A DNA stretch of 64,000 nucleotides, from NCBI GenBank assembly GCA_947489705.1, contig CANLEQ010000001.1, positions 62,001 to 126,000 on the forward strand. Reading direction: 5' to 3'. Below are positions 26,531 to 35,177 of the stretch, piece by piece. Numbering within the stretch: the stretch's first letter is position 1; each line of letters opens with the position of its first letter. Both the position numbers and the translations under genes were made by a program. This stretch comes from an uncultured Paracoccaceae bacterium (lineage in GTDB: Bacteria > Pseudomonadota > Alphaproteobacteria > Rhodobacterales > Rhodobacteraceae). The notes under the pieces were generated by a model. It was not told where the DNA came from. It searched no databases and saw only the letters and a list, made by a program, of their open reading frames with translations.

Positions 26531-28048
26531 TCAGTCGCCCAGGCGCACCCCTTCGAGGCGGATGCGGCCGTCGGGATAGGGCGTGAAGCCGCTGAGCTCT
26601 TCCCGCATCGCCCAGAGCCATGTCGGATGGTAGAGATAGACGAGCGGCGCCTCGTCCACGAGGATATCGCGCGCCGCGTCGTAGAGGGCCTTGCGCTCTT
26701 CGGTGACGGTGGTGGCGCGGGCCGCGTCGAGCAGGCGGTCGATCTCGGGATTGCCGTAGCGCGCATCGTTGATCCCGCCATCGGTGGTCACGAACTGGTG
26801 CAGGTTCGCCGAGGGATCGACATAGCCCGACCAGCCCACCTGGCTGGCCGTGAAGTCGCCGGCCGTCTGATCCTGCAGCAGCGTGGCGAATTCCTTGGCG
26901 GTGATCTGGATGTCGATTCCGGCCTCCGAGGCCATGGCCTGCACCACCTGCATGAGCTGCATGGGCTCGGTCGTGTTGGGCACCTGCACCTCGAGCGTCA
27001 GTCCATCGGGATAACCCGCCTCGGCCAGAAGCGCGCGCGCCCGCTCGACGTCGCGCGCCGGGGCCGGATGATCGGCATCGAACCAAGGGGAGTCGGGCGC
27101 GGGCGGCTGGTTGGCCGGGGTGAAGGCGCCCTCGAACACGACCTGGTTGAGGATCTCGCGATCGACGGCGAGGCTCAGCGCCTGGCGCAGCCGCTTGTCG
27201 TTGCCCCACGGATTGTCCCCGCGCGGGCCGTTCCCGATATTGAACGTGACCCCCTGATAGCCGAGCGACGTGGTCCGCGCGATCTCGATGCCGGGATCGT
27301 CCTCGGCCTGCGCCAGATCGGTCGCGGCGAGCCGCTCCAGAAGCTGGATGTCGCCCGACTGGAGATTGGCGAGCCGCACGGTCGTGTCGGGGATCGGCAG
27401 GAACACCACGCTGTCGAGATGGATCGCGTCGGCGTTCCAGTACTCCTCGTAGCGCTCCAGCGCGATGCGATCCTGCGCCACCCTGTCGGCAAAGCGGAAC
27501 GGCCCCGAACAGACCGGGTCGAGCCCGAAATCGGCCCCCGCCTTGCGGGCGGCTGTGGGCGAGATCATCATGCCCGGCCGGTTCGCCATCTCGGTCAGGA
27601 GCGCCGCATCGGGTTGCTTAAGGTCGATGCGCACCTCGTGCGGTCCCAGCACCTCGGTGCCCGCGACCGAGGCGAGGTCGGATTTGCGGCGGCTTTCGTC
27701 GAGCGTCATCGACCGCTCGATATTGTAGGCGACGGCCTCGGCATCGAAGGGCGTGCCGTCGTGGAAGGTGACGCCTTCGCGCAGCGTGAAGGTGAGCGCC
27801 GTGGCATCCTCGTTCCAGCTCCAATCCGTGGCAAGCTGCGGGACCAGCTCCAGATCGGGGGTGATGTCGACCAGCTTGTCGCAGAGCGAGGTGAAGACGA
27901 TCTCGCCCACGAAGGTCCGCGACTGGTCGGGGTCGAGCACATCGGCATCCGATTGCAACCCGATGCGCAATTCCTGCGCCTGAGCGGCGGTCGCACAGGT
28001 CAGGGCCAGGCAGGATGCCGCGGCGACGTTTCTGAAGGTTTTCATCAT
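26531..28048 (-). CDS. ABC transporter substrate-binding protein, family 5 (peptide/nickel type)
   Basis: 505 residues. Cleavable signal peptide (MMKTFRNVAAASCLALTCATAAQA), then the SBP family 5 fold: LRIGLQSDADVLDPDQS, VTFHDGTPFDAEAVAYNIERS near 95-115, and GYVDPSANLHQFV late in the chain. Such periplasmic proteins bind oligopeptides, glutathione or other small ligands for an ABC importer. No permease or ATPase genes are adjacent on either side, so it is an orphan component here. Ligand not predictable. Confidence 0.9.
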   Translation of the reverse strand: MMKTFRNVAAASCLALTCATAAQAQELRIGLQSDADVLDPDQSRTFVGEIVFTSLCDKLVDITPDLELVPQLATDWSWNEDATALTFTLREGVTFHDGTPFDAEAVAYNIERSMTLDESRRKSDLASVAGTEVLGPHEVRIDLKQPDAALLTEMANRPGMMISPTAARKAGADFGLDPVCSGPFRFADRVAQDRIALERYEEYWNADAIHLDSVVFLPIPDTTVRLANLQSGDIQLLERLAATDLAQAEDDPGIEIARTTSLGYQGVTFNIGNGPRGDNPWGNDKRLRQALSLAVDREILNQVVFEGAFTPANQPPAPDSPWFDADHPAPARDVERARALLAEAGYPDGLTLEVQVPNTTEPMQLMQVVQAMASEAGIDIQITAKEFATLLQDQTAGDFTASQVGWSGYVDPSANLHQFVTTDGGINDARYGNPEIDRLLDAARATTVTEERKALYDAARDILVDEAPLVYLYHPTWLWAMREELSGFTPYPDGRIRLEGVRLGD

Positions 28049-28234
28049 CTCTCCTGCGGGATCGTGGCGGGTCCCGGTTCATGCCCCGAACCTTGCGAGC
28101 CGCACCGCCTCGGGGTCAATCCGATCCCGCCGGCGCGGCCGTCGCAAGGGTCCGATGCTCAGAAATGCGGCGGGGGTGGCGCGGGATCGCGCGCGCGACC
28201 GATGTCGTCGTCCACATGTCCCGAGCGATCGCGC

Positions 28235-29236
28235 CTAGTCCCGCGGCGCCGCCCGGACGGGGTGGAGCGGCTCGCCGTCCCGTTCGAAGGCGGTGACGTT
28301 GGCGATCGTCGTCTCGGCGATCGCGGTCAGGGCTTCCTCGGTGAAGAAGGCCTGGTGCCCGGTGACGAGGACGTTCGGAAACGTCAGCAGCCGCGCAAAG
28401 ACGTCGTCGGAGATGAACGTGCCGGAGAGATCCTCGAAGAAGAGATCCGCCTCCTCCTCGTAGACGTCGAGGCCCACGCTGCCCAGCGCACCGCTCTTCA
28501 GCGCGCCGATCAGCGCCCTCGTGTCGACCACGGCACCGCGGCTGGTATTGACGAGCATCGCGCCGCGCTTCATCCGCCCGAGCGCCGCCTCGTCGATCAG
28601 GTGGTGGGTTTCGGGCGTGAGCGGGCATTGCAGGATGACGATGTCGCTTGCCTCCAGCAACTCGTCGAGCCCGGCATAGCGGATTCCGAGCGCGATGCAG
28701 GCCGGGTTCTCGACCGGATCATGGGCGATCACGGCGCATCCGAAGCCGGTCAGGATGCGGGCCACGATCGCGCCGATCTGGCCGGTCCCGACGATGCCCA
28801 CATTCTTGCCGTGAAGGTCGAAACCGAGCAGCCCGTCGAGCGCGAAGTTCCCCTCGCGCACCCGGTTGTAGGCGCGGTGCGTCTTGCGGTTGAGCGTCAG
28901 GATCATCGCGACGCAATGCTCGGCCACCGCATGCGGCGAATAGGCCGGAACACGCGCCACGGCGATTCCTGCCTCGGCCGCGGCCGCAAGGTCGACATGG
29001 TTGAACCCGGCCGAGCGCAGAGCGATCAGCTTCACGCCCAGATCGGCCAGCCGCGCGATCACCTCGCCGCCGAGATCGTCGTTGACGAAGGCGCAGACGG
29101 CGTCGGCCCCCGCGGCGAGCTGTGCCGTCCTGGCCGAAAGGCGCGCCTCGATGAAGACGAGGTCGTGCGCCGCGCCGTTCACCTGGCTCAGAAACCTCTC
29201 GTCGTAGGGCTTCGCGCTGAATACCGCGATGCGCAT
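28235..29236 (-). CDS. D-2-hydroxyacid dehydrogenase, D-lactate dehydrogenase type
   Basis: 333 residues. NAD-binding GTGQIG motif ([17 protein letters not shown] near 147-163), catalytic Arg in [10 protein letters not shown], Glu, and His in the [12 protein letters not shown] loop near 296. This loop is the signature of fermentative-type LdhA, which reduces pyruvate to D-lactate with NADH. Start: ATG at 29236, 4 bases after GGGAGAGG; longer starts at 29254 and 29272 have no better signal. It stands alone; the flanking intergenic gaps are 186 and 129 bases. Confidence 0.9.
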   Translation of the reverse strand: MRIAVFSAKPYDERFLSQVNGAAHDLVFIEARLSARTAQLAAGADAVCAFVNDDLGGEVIARLADLGVKLIALRSAGFNHVDLAAAAEAGIAVARVPAYSPHAVAEHCVAMILTLNRKTHRAYNRVREGNFALDGLLGFDLHGKNVGIVGTGQIGAIVARILTGFGCAVIAHDPVENPACIALGIRYAGLDELLEASDIVILQCPLTPETHHLIDEAALGRMKRGAMLVNTSRGAVVDTRALIGALKSGALGSVGLDVYEEEADLFFEDLSGTFISDDVFARLLTFPNVLVTGHQAFFTEEALTAIAETTIANVTAFERDGEPLHPVRAAPRD

Positions 29237-29365
29237 CGCACCTCTCCCGTCCATCGGCGTTTCCCGGAGCATAGGCCGCTCCGCCCCGCCCTTGCAACGC
29301 GCCCGGCCGGACCGGGGCGGGGTCCGTGGCCGTCGCGCCGGCTCTCGGGATCTTGGCGATGTCGA

Positions 29366-30631
29366 TCAGGGGCGCGCGGTGTCGTCGCGCTCCGGTCCGC
29401 CCTGTTCGGCCGCCCAATCGGCCGCCGCCTCGACGGCCACCGGCGACGCGGTCGGGACCACGCCGAGATAGCTGTCGGTCTCGCCGGCCGGGACGGTCGC
29501 GCGCCGCGTCATCCGGTAGAGTGCATAGAGGGCGATGGCCGCGAATGTCGCGCCGAGCACCAGCCAGAACGCATAGGGATCGACCCGCTGCATCGCCCAG
29601 CCCGTCGCGACCGGGCCGAGGATCGCGCCGATCCCGAAGGTCAGGACCAGCCCGCCGGACGCCGCCGGCATATCCTCTGTCGAGAGACCGTCGTTGGTAT
29701 AGGCGAGAAAGAGCGCGTAGAGCGGCGTCGTCACACCGCCCGCCAGGAAGGCCGCCGTCATCAGGAACCACAACCTGTCGCCGGCGATCCAAGCCGCCGC
29801 GCAGGCGATCGCCCCCAGCAGCGATGCGCCGAAGATGAGCATGCGGCGGTCCATCCGGTCCGAGAGCCAGCCGATCGGATATTGCAGCAGGAGCGCCCCG
29901 CCGAAGAGCATCGCCACGAAGAGCGAGATCTGCGTGGCGCTCATGTCGATCTGGGTGCCGAAGACCGCGGCCATGCCCGATTGCGTGGCATAGACGCCGC
30001 CGAGCAGGAAGATCCCGACCGTTCCGAGCGGCGAGCCCGTGAAGAGCCGGCGCAGCGGCATCGGCCGGGCCACCTCCGAGACCGGCACGGGAGACACCGA
30101 CAGCAGGATCGGGGCGAACGAGATAGACACGAGGATCGACGCCCCGATGAAGAGCGCCGAGGTCCCCGCATCGCCCAGCGTGAGCAATCCCTGCGCGCCG
30201 ATGATGCCGAGGGTCTGCGCGATCATGTAGGCCGCGAGAACCTTGCCGCGCGTCTCGTTGGTGGCCGCGTCGTTGATCCAGCTTTCCGCCGTGACGTAGA
30301 TGCCCGACATGCAGAACCCCAGGAGCACCCGCAGCAGCGTCCACGCGATCGGATCCGTCAGAAGCGGCAACGCGATCAGCCCGGCCGACATGAAACTTCC
30401 CAAGGCCGCGAAGACCCGGACGTGCCCGACCCGCCGGATCATGACCGGCGCGACCCGCGCGCCCGACAGAAAGCCCGCGAAATAGCCCGACGTGACGACG
30501 GCCAGTTCCGTGGCCGAGAAGCCCTCGATCCCGCCGCGAAGCCCGATCAGTGTGAAATGCATGCCGTTGCCAAGCATGATGAGCACGATGCCGAGCAAGA
30601 GAGCCCAAACGCCGGAGAGGACCTGATTCAT
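29366..30631 (-). CDS. MFS transporter, YcaD-like
   Basis: 421 residues, about 12 TM helices, beginning VLSGVWALLLGIVLIMLGNGMHFTLIGLRGG, the YcaD-type opening. GFCMSGIYVTAESWINDAATN and GWLSDRMDRRMLI are conserved MFS loops. The C-terminal 45 residues are hydrophilic (EAAADWAAEQGGPERDDTARP). Substrate unknown. It is divergent from the small-protein/HExxH pair (210-base gap). Confidence 0.87.
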   Translation of the reverse strand: MNQVLSGVWALLLGIVLIMLGNGMHFTLIGLRGGIEGFSATELAVVTSGYFAGFLSGARVAPVMIRRVGHVRVFAALGSFMSAGLIALPLLTDPIAWTLLRVLLGFCMSGIYVTAESWINDAATNETRGKVLAAYMIAQTLGIIGAQGLLTLGDAGTSALFIGASILVSISFAPILLSVSPVPVSEVARPMPLRRLFTGSPLGTVGIFLLGGVYATQSGMAAVFGTQIDMSATQISLFVAMLFGGALLLQYPIGWLSDRMDRRMLIFGASLLGAIACAAAWIAGDRLWFLMTAAFLAGGVTTPLYALFLAYTNDGLSTEDMPAASGGLVLTFGIGAILGPVATGWAMQRVDPYAFWLVLGATFAAIALYALYRMTRRATVPAGETDSYLGVVPTASPVAVEAAADWAAEQGGPERDDTARP

Positions 30632-30841
30632 GAACGCTCCGTCCCTGACTGCGGGATTTGCCCCGCCGCGTCCGCAAGGGCGTATCCGGCCGCTTCGGCA
30701 AGTCGACGATAAGGCCAGATCCGCGCGCCCGGCAAGGGCGCCATGCCGGCCCGGCGCAACGGGGGGCCTGCGAGCCGTCTTGGCGGATTTCGCGGGCGGC
30801 GGTAGGATGCCTCATCTGACCGACATGACAGGGGGGCCCGG

Positions 30842-31186
30842 ATGAAGTCGACGAACGTCTCCGAACTCGAAGCGGCATTGCGCGAACTCGGCACCTCCGC
30901 CGCCGTCACCTCGCAGCAGACCGCGCTGGGCGCCACGGAAGAGGATCCGGTTCGGCGCGCCATCGTCTGGCTGCACAGGAAGCTCTGTCCCAGAAGCAAG
31001 CAGATCGTCGCGGTGCTGCGATCCGACGAGGCCACGACGGTCGGGGTGGTCATCGACGCCATCATATCGGCGGCGACCGACAAGCCCATGGTCGCGGCGA
31101 CGGTCTCGCGGACGATCGCGGCATACGGCCTCGACCGGTTTTGCGCGGAGCCGCTCGGGATCATCGACCCGGGCGAGGAGCCCTGA
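30842..31186 (+). CDS. Unrecognised 114-residue protein, partner of the HExxH protein
   Basis: No family recognised. Predicted mostly helical, soluble, one Cys at about 49 and one at about 100; opens MKSTNVSELEAALRELG, followed by a Ser/Thr-rich stretch and two amphipathic helices (RRAIVWLHRKL; VGVVIDAIISAATD). No signal peptide, no HTH that I can defend. The stop is 6 bases before the start of the HExxH protein on the same strand, so the two are almost certainly one operon and may act together, for example as a regulator, immunity or substrate partner of the peptidase-like protein (inference). Confidence 0.7.
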   Translation: MKSTNVSELEAALRELGTSAAVTSQQTALGATEEDPVRRAIVWLHRKLCPRSKQIVAVLRSDEATTVGVVIDAIISAATDKPMVAATVSRTIAAYGLDRFCAEPLGIIDPGEEP

Positions 31187-31192
31187 TCAGCG

Positions 31193-32524
31193 ATGGCCGG
31201 GCCGCAGGACGGATCGGGGGGCGCAATCCCAGCGGAGCCCGACAGATCCGCGACGCGGGAGGAATTCGTCCTGTGGAACATTCCGCGGGGCGGCGTCTCG
31301 GACTATTGGGGGCGCGCGGAGAACGACGTGCTCCGACCGGTCCGTCACTTCGCCGGCAGGATCGGGCCATATACCGCCGAACTCGAGGCGAGGCTCCGTG
31401 CCCGGAACCGGCCTGAGATCCTCTTCGGCGGCATATTGGCGGATTCCGAGTTCAACGCCCTGGCCGAGATCACGCCCGGCAGAAGCCATTTCGTCGCCAT
31501 CAACGAGGGGGTGATCTCGACGCTCGTCGGCCTTTCGTTCCAGCTCTGGAAGAACACGGGCACGCCCGCCGCGCACCGATTGCCGACCGGCACCTATTTC
31601 AATGTCCGGAAGAAAAGCTTCAGGGGCTACTTCGTCGGGCCCGTGCCCGAGACTGCGCTGGAGCCGTTCCTGCCCCGCGCCGGCAGGCCGCGCAACGCGA
31701 TCCGGGATCTGCGCCTTTCGCTCGAGCGCCTCCTTGTCGCGGTCGAGGGCGAAGAGGAGCCGTATCGATATTTCCGCATCGCCCTCGGCGTCGCCATGGC
31801 GCTCGACTTCGTGCTGCACCATGAGTTGTGCCACGCCGTTCACGCCCATCTTCATCACACCGAGCAACGGTTCAACATGACCGAGCTTTCCGAAAAGCCG
31901 ACGATGCGACAGGAGGATTGTCCGCCGAATTCGCATGTCATGGAACATCTCGCCGACTGGAAGGCCTCGGTGACGATGGGCCGTTATCTCGCGGTCTACG
32001 GCGGCACGCCGAACGCGATCCCCGACATACCGCCCGGGATCTCGTCCGCCGATCTGCAGGAAACCGGCTTCGGGGAAAGGGAAACGACGGTCTTGCACTT
32101 CGCATTCTGCACCACGATCCTGCTTATCGCGTTCGAACTCGAGGGCCGCGGGATCGAGCATTTCGAGAATCTCAGGCATCCTCATCCCGAAGTCAGGATA
32201 CAAAGCATATATTCCGGCCTCATGACCGGGATCGGCGACAAGTGCGACGCCCGGACATTCGCGGGGCTGAAGGAGGCGTTCCTTCAGGGCTATCACGAGG
32301 CAGTCCGGAGTTTCGCGCAGGCCGGCATGTCGGGACGGTTCTTCCCGAGCATGACGGATGTCAAGGCGGGCTATCTCGGCGACCGCAACAGCGAAAGGCT
32401 CGGCGTGAGCCGGACCGCCTCAGAGGCATACCGGCGCATCGCCTGTCAGGGCGTGCTGCTCGATCGCGAGCTCGTGCCCCATCACCTCCCGATATTGACG
32501 GGTTTGAAAACCGCGGGAGGCTGA
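31193..32524 (+). CDS. Unrecognised gluzincin-like HExxH protein
   Basis: 443 residues, no signal peptide, no clear TM. A zinc-peptidase-like motif is plain: H210-E211-L212-C213-H214 in a helix (VLHHELCHAVHAHLHH), followed 36 residues later by E251-x3-D255 (VMEHLADWKA), the ExxxD third-ligand pattern of gluzincins. A basic HRLPTGTYFNVRKKSFRGYF stretch precedes the motif, and RNSERLGVSRTASEAYRR-like basic residues lie near the end. Function unknown; cytoplasmic metallopeptidase is the most economical reading. It forms an operon with the preceding 114-residue protein and is followed by an RTX remnant. Confidence 0.72.
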   Translation: MAGPQDGSGGAIPAEPDRSATREEFVLWNIPRGGVSDYWGRAENDVLRPVRHFAGRIGPYTAELEARLRARNRPEILFGGILADSEFNALAEITPGRSHFVAINEGVISTLVGLSFQLWKNTGTPAAHRLPTGTYFNVRKKSFRGYFVGPVPETALEPFLPRAGRPRNAIRDLRLSLERLLVAVEGEEEPYRYFRIALGVAMALDFVLHHELCHAVHAHLHHTEQRFNMTELSEKPTMRQEDCPPNSHVMEHLADWKASVTMGRYLAVYGGTPNAIPDIPPGISSADLQETGFGERETTVLHFAFCTTILLIAFELEGRGIEHFENLRHPHPEVRIQSIYSGLMTGIGDKCDARTFAGLKEAFLQGYHEAVRSFAQAGMSGRFFPSMTDVKAGYLGDRNSERLGVSRTASEAYRRIACQGVLLDRELVPHHLPILTGLKTAGG

Positions 32525-32677
32525 TCCGGTCGGGCGCCGGCAGGGGGCGAACGCGCGGGGTCAGTGCCGCCAGCGTCAATTCGGCCGCGAACCCCGGATC
32601 GAGCTTTCGAAGACCGAGCGCACTGACCTGAGCCCTGCCTCGGCCCCCTTTTCCTACACCATCGAAGGACAAACGAC

Positions 32678-32924
32678 ATGACCACCATTCGCGGAAACGA
32701 CGACAGCGACCCTGCGGGGAACTGCCGGCGTGGACCCGCGTCTCGGCTACGCGGTCGATGACGGGCTCTGCGGTTGGGACGGTAGTGACGAGCTCTATGG
32801 CGGCAGCGGCAACGACCGCCTCGAAGCCGGGGACGTCCCCGTGCTGCCCCTGTCGTCGAACACCGGTCTCGTCCCCGAGGATTTCAGCCTGGCCGATCTC
32901 GCCATGTCGAGTTTGATCTTCTGA
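32678..32924 (+). pseudogene. RTX (hemolysin-type calcium-binding) protein remnant, frameshifted
   Basis: The ATG at 32678 opens MTTIRGNDDSD, the usual start of Rhodobacterales RTX proteins. Around 32709-32712 the RTX-like reading continues in another frame as LRGTAGVDPRLGYAVDDGL, then GWDGSDELYGGSGNDRLEAGD, one recognisable glycine/aspartate nonapeptide run, and ends FSLADLAMSSLIF with TGA. A net loss of two bases (or gain of one) explains the shift. Only one repeat block is left where functional RTX proteins have many, so this is a decayed, probably internally deleted gene. Confidence 0.6.
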
Positions 32925-33066
32925 TCCCCCGGACCCCGCGACAGGCATCCCGCGCGCGCTGCTTTGCGACAAGATGCAGGAAAGGAGCGCGGCGCAACTT
33001 CGCGCTTCACTCGCGGTGGCGAGGCTGGCAAACCGGGCGCAGAACGCACCAACCGAAGGTCAGCCC

Positions 33067-33351
33067 ATGCGCCGCTCCGCCACCGCCACGATATTGACGC
33101 TGCTGCTGATGGCCGGCTGCGGCGGGCTCGGCAGCTCTGCGGTCGTCGATGGGGCCGGTCCCGACGAGCTGCTGAAGTTGCGTGCGGGGCCGGGCCTGGG
33201 GTTCAGGGTGGTCCTCGGCCTGCCCGACGGGACGCGGCTGATCCGCCGCGATTGCGTGACCGAGATCGGCCAGCTCTGGTGCCGCGTGTCGCTCGCGCAA
33301 TCGCCCGGCATCACGGGCTACGTGGCCGAGGACTACCTCGCCCTACCCTGA
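33067..33351 (+). CDS. SH3-domain lipoprotein
   Basis: 94 residues. Lipoprotein signal with lipobox LMAGC (Cys18), then a bacterial SH3 domain: LLKLRAGPGLGFRVVLGLPDGTRLI, WCRVSL and TGYVAEDYLALP. Such small exported proteins attach to the membrane and bind peptidoglycan or envelope partners. An upstream in-frame ATG would bury the signal peptide behind 31 residues, so 33067 is preferred. It converges on the YbfB-type MFS gene. Confidence 0.85.
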   Translation: MRRSATATILTLLLMAGCGGLGSSAVVDGAGPDELLKLRAGPGLGFRVVLGLPDGTRLIRRDCVTEIGQLWCRVSLAQSPGITGYVAEDYLALP

Positions 33352-33392
33352 CCCCAGAACCGTGACGGTCCGGCGCGCCCGCCGCGGCGCGC

Positions 33393-34568
33393 TCACGTCC
33401 CGGCCGGTTGGTCCGCGTTCCCGCACCCGCCCGCCGCCACCGAAGGGGCGACCGCCCTTCCGGACCGGAAGATCCCGGCCAAGAGCGCGAATATGGCGAA
33501 GGAAATGACCGCCGTGCTTGCGCCCTGCCCGGACAGCAGCATGCCGAAGAGCGGCGCCCCGGCGGTCTGGCCCACGGCGATGGTCAGGAACCCGATCATG
33601 AGCCCGGTCGCGGGGCGATCCGGCAGCGCGCGCACCCCCCAGATCAGGTAGACCCCCGTCAACATGACATAGGCGGCGCCGAAGAGCGCGCCTCCGGCCA
33701 GCGCGAGCGCGGGAGTGGCAAGGCCCGAGCCGACCGCGAGGATGCCCGCCGACATGAGCCCCAGGAACGTCCAGTGGACAGGGTCGAGGTCGAACCGTCG
33801 GACCAGCGTTCCGGCGAAGGCCCCGGCGATGCCGCCGGCACCGATGCAGGTCCACAGGATGCCGGTCCCGGTCGGCCCCCATCCCAGTTGCTGCGACACG
33901 AGCTGGCCTCCGAAGGACCACAGGGCGGTGCTCGCCGCCCCCATCAGGAACGACGCGGCGACCAGGCGCAGGACCGGTCCGCTTATCGGCGGCAGCCCGC
34001 CCGCGCCCTCGCCACCGCGTGCGGCCGGAAGGGACACCGCAGCCGCGATCGCGAGCACCACGGCCATGGCGGCGAACGCGCCGAAGGCCAGCCGCCACTG
34101 CCCGGCAATGGCCAGGGCGATCGGCCCCGACAGGGCCACCCCCGCGCTCGTCCCGGCGTTGATGACGGTATTCGTCAAGTCTTGGCGTCCCTCGCGAACC
34201 GCGCCCGCGACGGCGGCGGCCATGGGCGGAGAGGCGAGGCCGGTGCTCGACCCGGCCACCACCACCGCTGCGGCGAGGATCAGCGGCGACGGCGCAACCG
34301 CGATCCCGGCCATGCCGGCGGCGGCGACGAGGGCGGCCCCCACGGCGACCGCGCGTGCGCCGAGCCGTTCCGTCAGCACCGCCGAGGCGACGATGGCGAC
34401 GCAGTAGCCGGCGAAGGCGCCCCCCGAGATCACGCCGCTCAGGGAAGGGCCGAGCCCCAAATCGCCGTCGATCTGTGGCAGGAACAGTCCGAAGGCGAAA
34501 CGGGCGAAGCCGTAGCAGACCGCGATCAGGCCGAAGCCTGTCGCGCCGATGCGAAGGGCCGGGGTCAT
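33393..34568 (-). CDS. MFS transporter, YbfB/YjiJ family
   Basis: 391 residues, about 12 TM helices; opens FGLIAVCYGFARFAFGLFLPQI, the YbfB/YjiJ hallmark. Likely an exporter of a small hydrophobic compound. Its ATG overlaps the upstream TetR stop (ATGA), so it is cotranscribed with and probably controlled by that regulator through the 24-bp palindrome at 35120-35143. The C-terminus has a short hydrophilic, Cys-containing tail. Confidence 0.9.
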   Translation of the reverse strand: MTPALRIGATGFGLIAVCYGFARFAFGLFLPQIDGDLGLGPSLSGVISGGAFAGYCVAIVASAVLTERLGARAVAVGAALVAAAGMAGIAVAPSPLILAAAVVVAGSSTGLASPPMAAAVAGAVREGRQDLTNTVINAGTSAGVALSGPIALAIAGQWRLAFGAFAAMAVVLAIAAAVSLPAARGGEGAGGLPPISGPVLRLVAASFLMGAASTALWSFGGQLVSQQLGWGPTGTGILWTCIGAGGIAGAFAGTLVRRFDLDPVHWTFLGLMSAGILAVGSGLATPALALAGGALFGAAYVMLTGVYLIWGVRALPDRPATGLMIGFLTIAVGQTAGAPLFGMLLSGQGASTAVISFAIFALLAGIFRSGRAVAPSVAAGGCGNADQPAGT

Positions 34569-35089
34569 GTCCGCGCCCTCCGCGTCAGGATCGCGGCGGC
34601 CGCGCGGGCGGCCGAGACCGCCTTTGCGCCCCGGTAGTCCGCCGCATGCGTCGCGCCTTCGAAGAGGACCAGGACCTGCTCGGCCAGGTCCGCATCCTCA
34701 CGGCCGAGATCCGCCGCGACGATGTCTGCCACCCGCTGCCCGAAAGCCGCCTTGTGGGCCGCGACGGCCCCGGCGATTTCCGGCGTGTCTCCGCCCGTCT
34801 CGGCCTGCGACCGCAAAAAGAGGCAGCCCCGCGTTCCCTCGACCCGGACCCAGTCCTCCAGCGCGGCGAAGAGCGCATCGACGGTCCCGACCTCGATCTG
34901 GGCCATGAAGCGCCGGTCCCGCTCGCCCAGCACCCGCGCCATGAGCTGCGCCTTGCTGCCGGCATGCTTGTAGAGTGTCCGGCTCGACATGCCCGCGGCT
35001 TGCGTCAAGCGGTCCATGCCGGTGGCCATATAGCCGTGCCGGTCGAAGAGCCGCTCTGCGGCGGCGGTGAGCTTGCTCGTCATGTCCAT
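34565..35089 (-). CDS. TetR-family repressor of the YbfB-type MFS gene
   Basis: 174 residues from the ATG at 35089. HTH: LTAAAERLFDRHGYMATGMD and AGMSSRTLYKHAGSKAQLM (about residues 6-45); C-terminal ligand domain with GCLFLRSQAETGG, seen in many TetR regulators of exporters. GGAGG lies 7 bases before this ATG; a second ATG two codons later is possible, and a longer in-frame start would cross the operator. The regulator heads a two-gene operon and most likely represses itself and the exporter. Confidence 0.9.
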   Translation of the reverse strand: MDMTSKLTAAAERLFDRHGYMATGMDRLTQAAGMSSRTLYKHAGSKAQLMARVLGERDRRFMAQIEVGTVDALFAALEDWVRVEGTRGCLFLRSQAETGGDTPEIAGAVAAHKAAFGQRVADIVAADLGREDADLAEQVLVLFEGATHAADYRGAKAVSAARAAAAILTRRART

Positions 35090-35105
35090 GGAAAGCCTCC
35101 TTCGG

Positions 35106-35117
35106 TGTCCATGGACA
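35106..35117. promoter_or_regulatory. 12-bp perfect palindrome TGTCCATGGACA near the TetR start
   Basis: TGTCCATGGACA is self-complementary and lies between the TetR Shine-Dalgarno and the main operator; TGTCCATGGA recurs at the start codon itself (35083-35092). It may be a secondary operator or an mRNA hairpin over the ribosome site; no further support. Confidence 0.3.
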
Positions 35118-35119
35118 GG

Positions 35120-35143
35120 AATGTAAAACGTACGTTTTACATT
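35120..35143. promoter_or_regulatory. 24-bp perfect palindrome, TetR-type operator
   Basis: Half-site AATGTAAAACGT mirrored exactly to ACGTTTTACATT, centred on ACGT, 30 bases upstream of the TetR start and between it and the glutamate dehydrogenase stop. Its length, AT-rich arms and position fit a TetR dimer-of-dimers operator. A perfect 24-bp palindrome in DNA of this composition is very unlikely by chance. Confidence 0.82.
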
Positions 35144-35177
35144 GCAAGCGCTGCTTGGGTCCGGAAAGCCCCGGCCG

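Noticed and set aside
26279-30712. Very long open frame (1477 codons) on the plus strand
   Set aside because: It is antisense to the solute-binding, lactate dehydrogenase and MFS genes, is extremely Arg/His/Asp-rich and has no domain; it is a by-product of high-G+C codon use.
32559-32628. GGTCAGTGC / GCACTGACC inverted repeat, 52 bases apart
   Set aside because: Nine-base arms in G+C-rich DNA with no gene boundary, target duplication or hairpin logic; chance is adequate.
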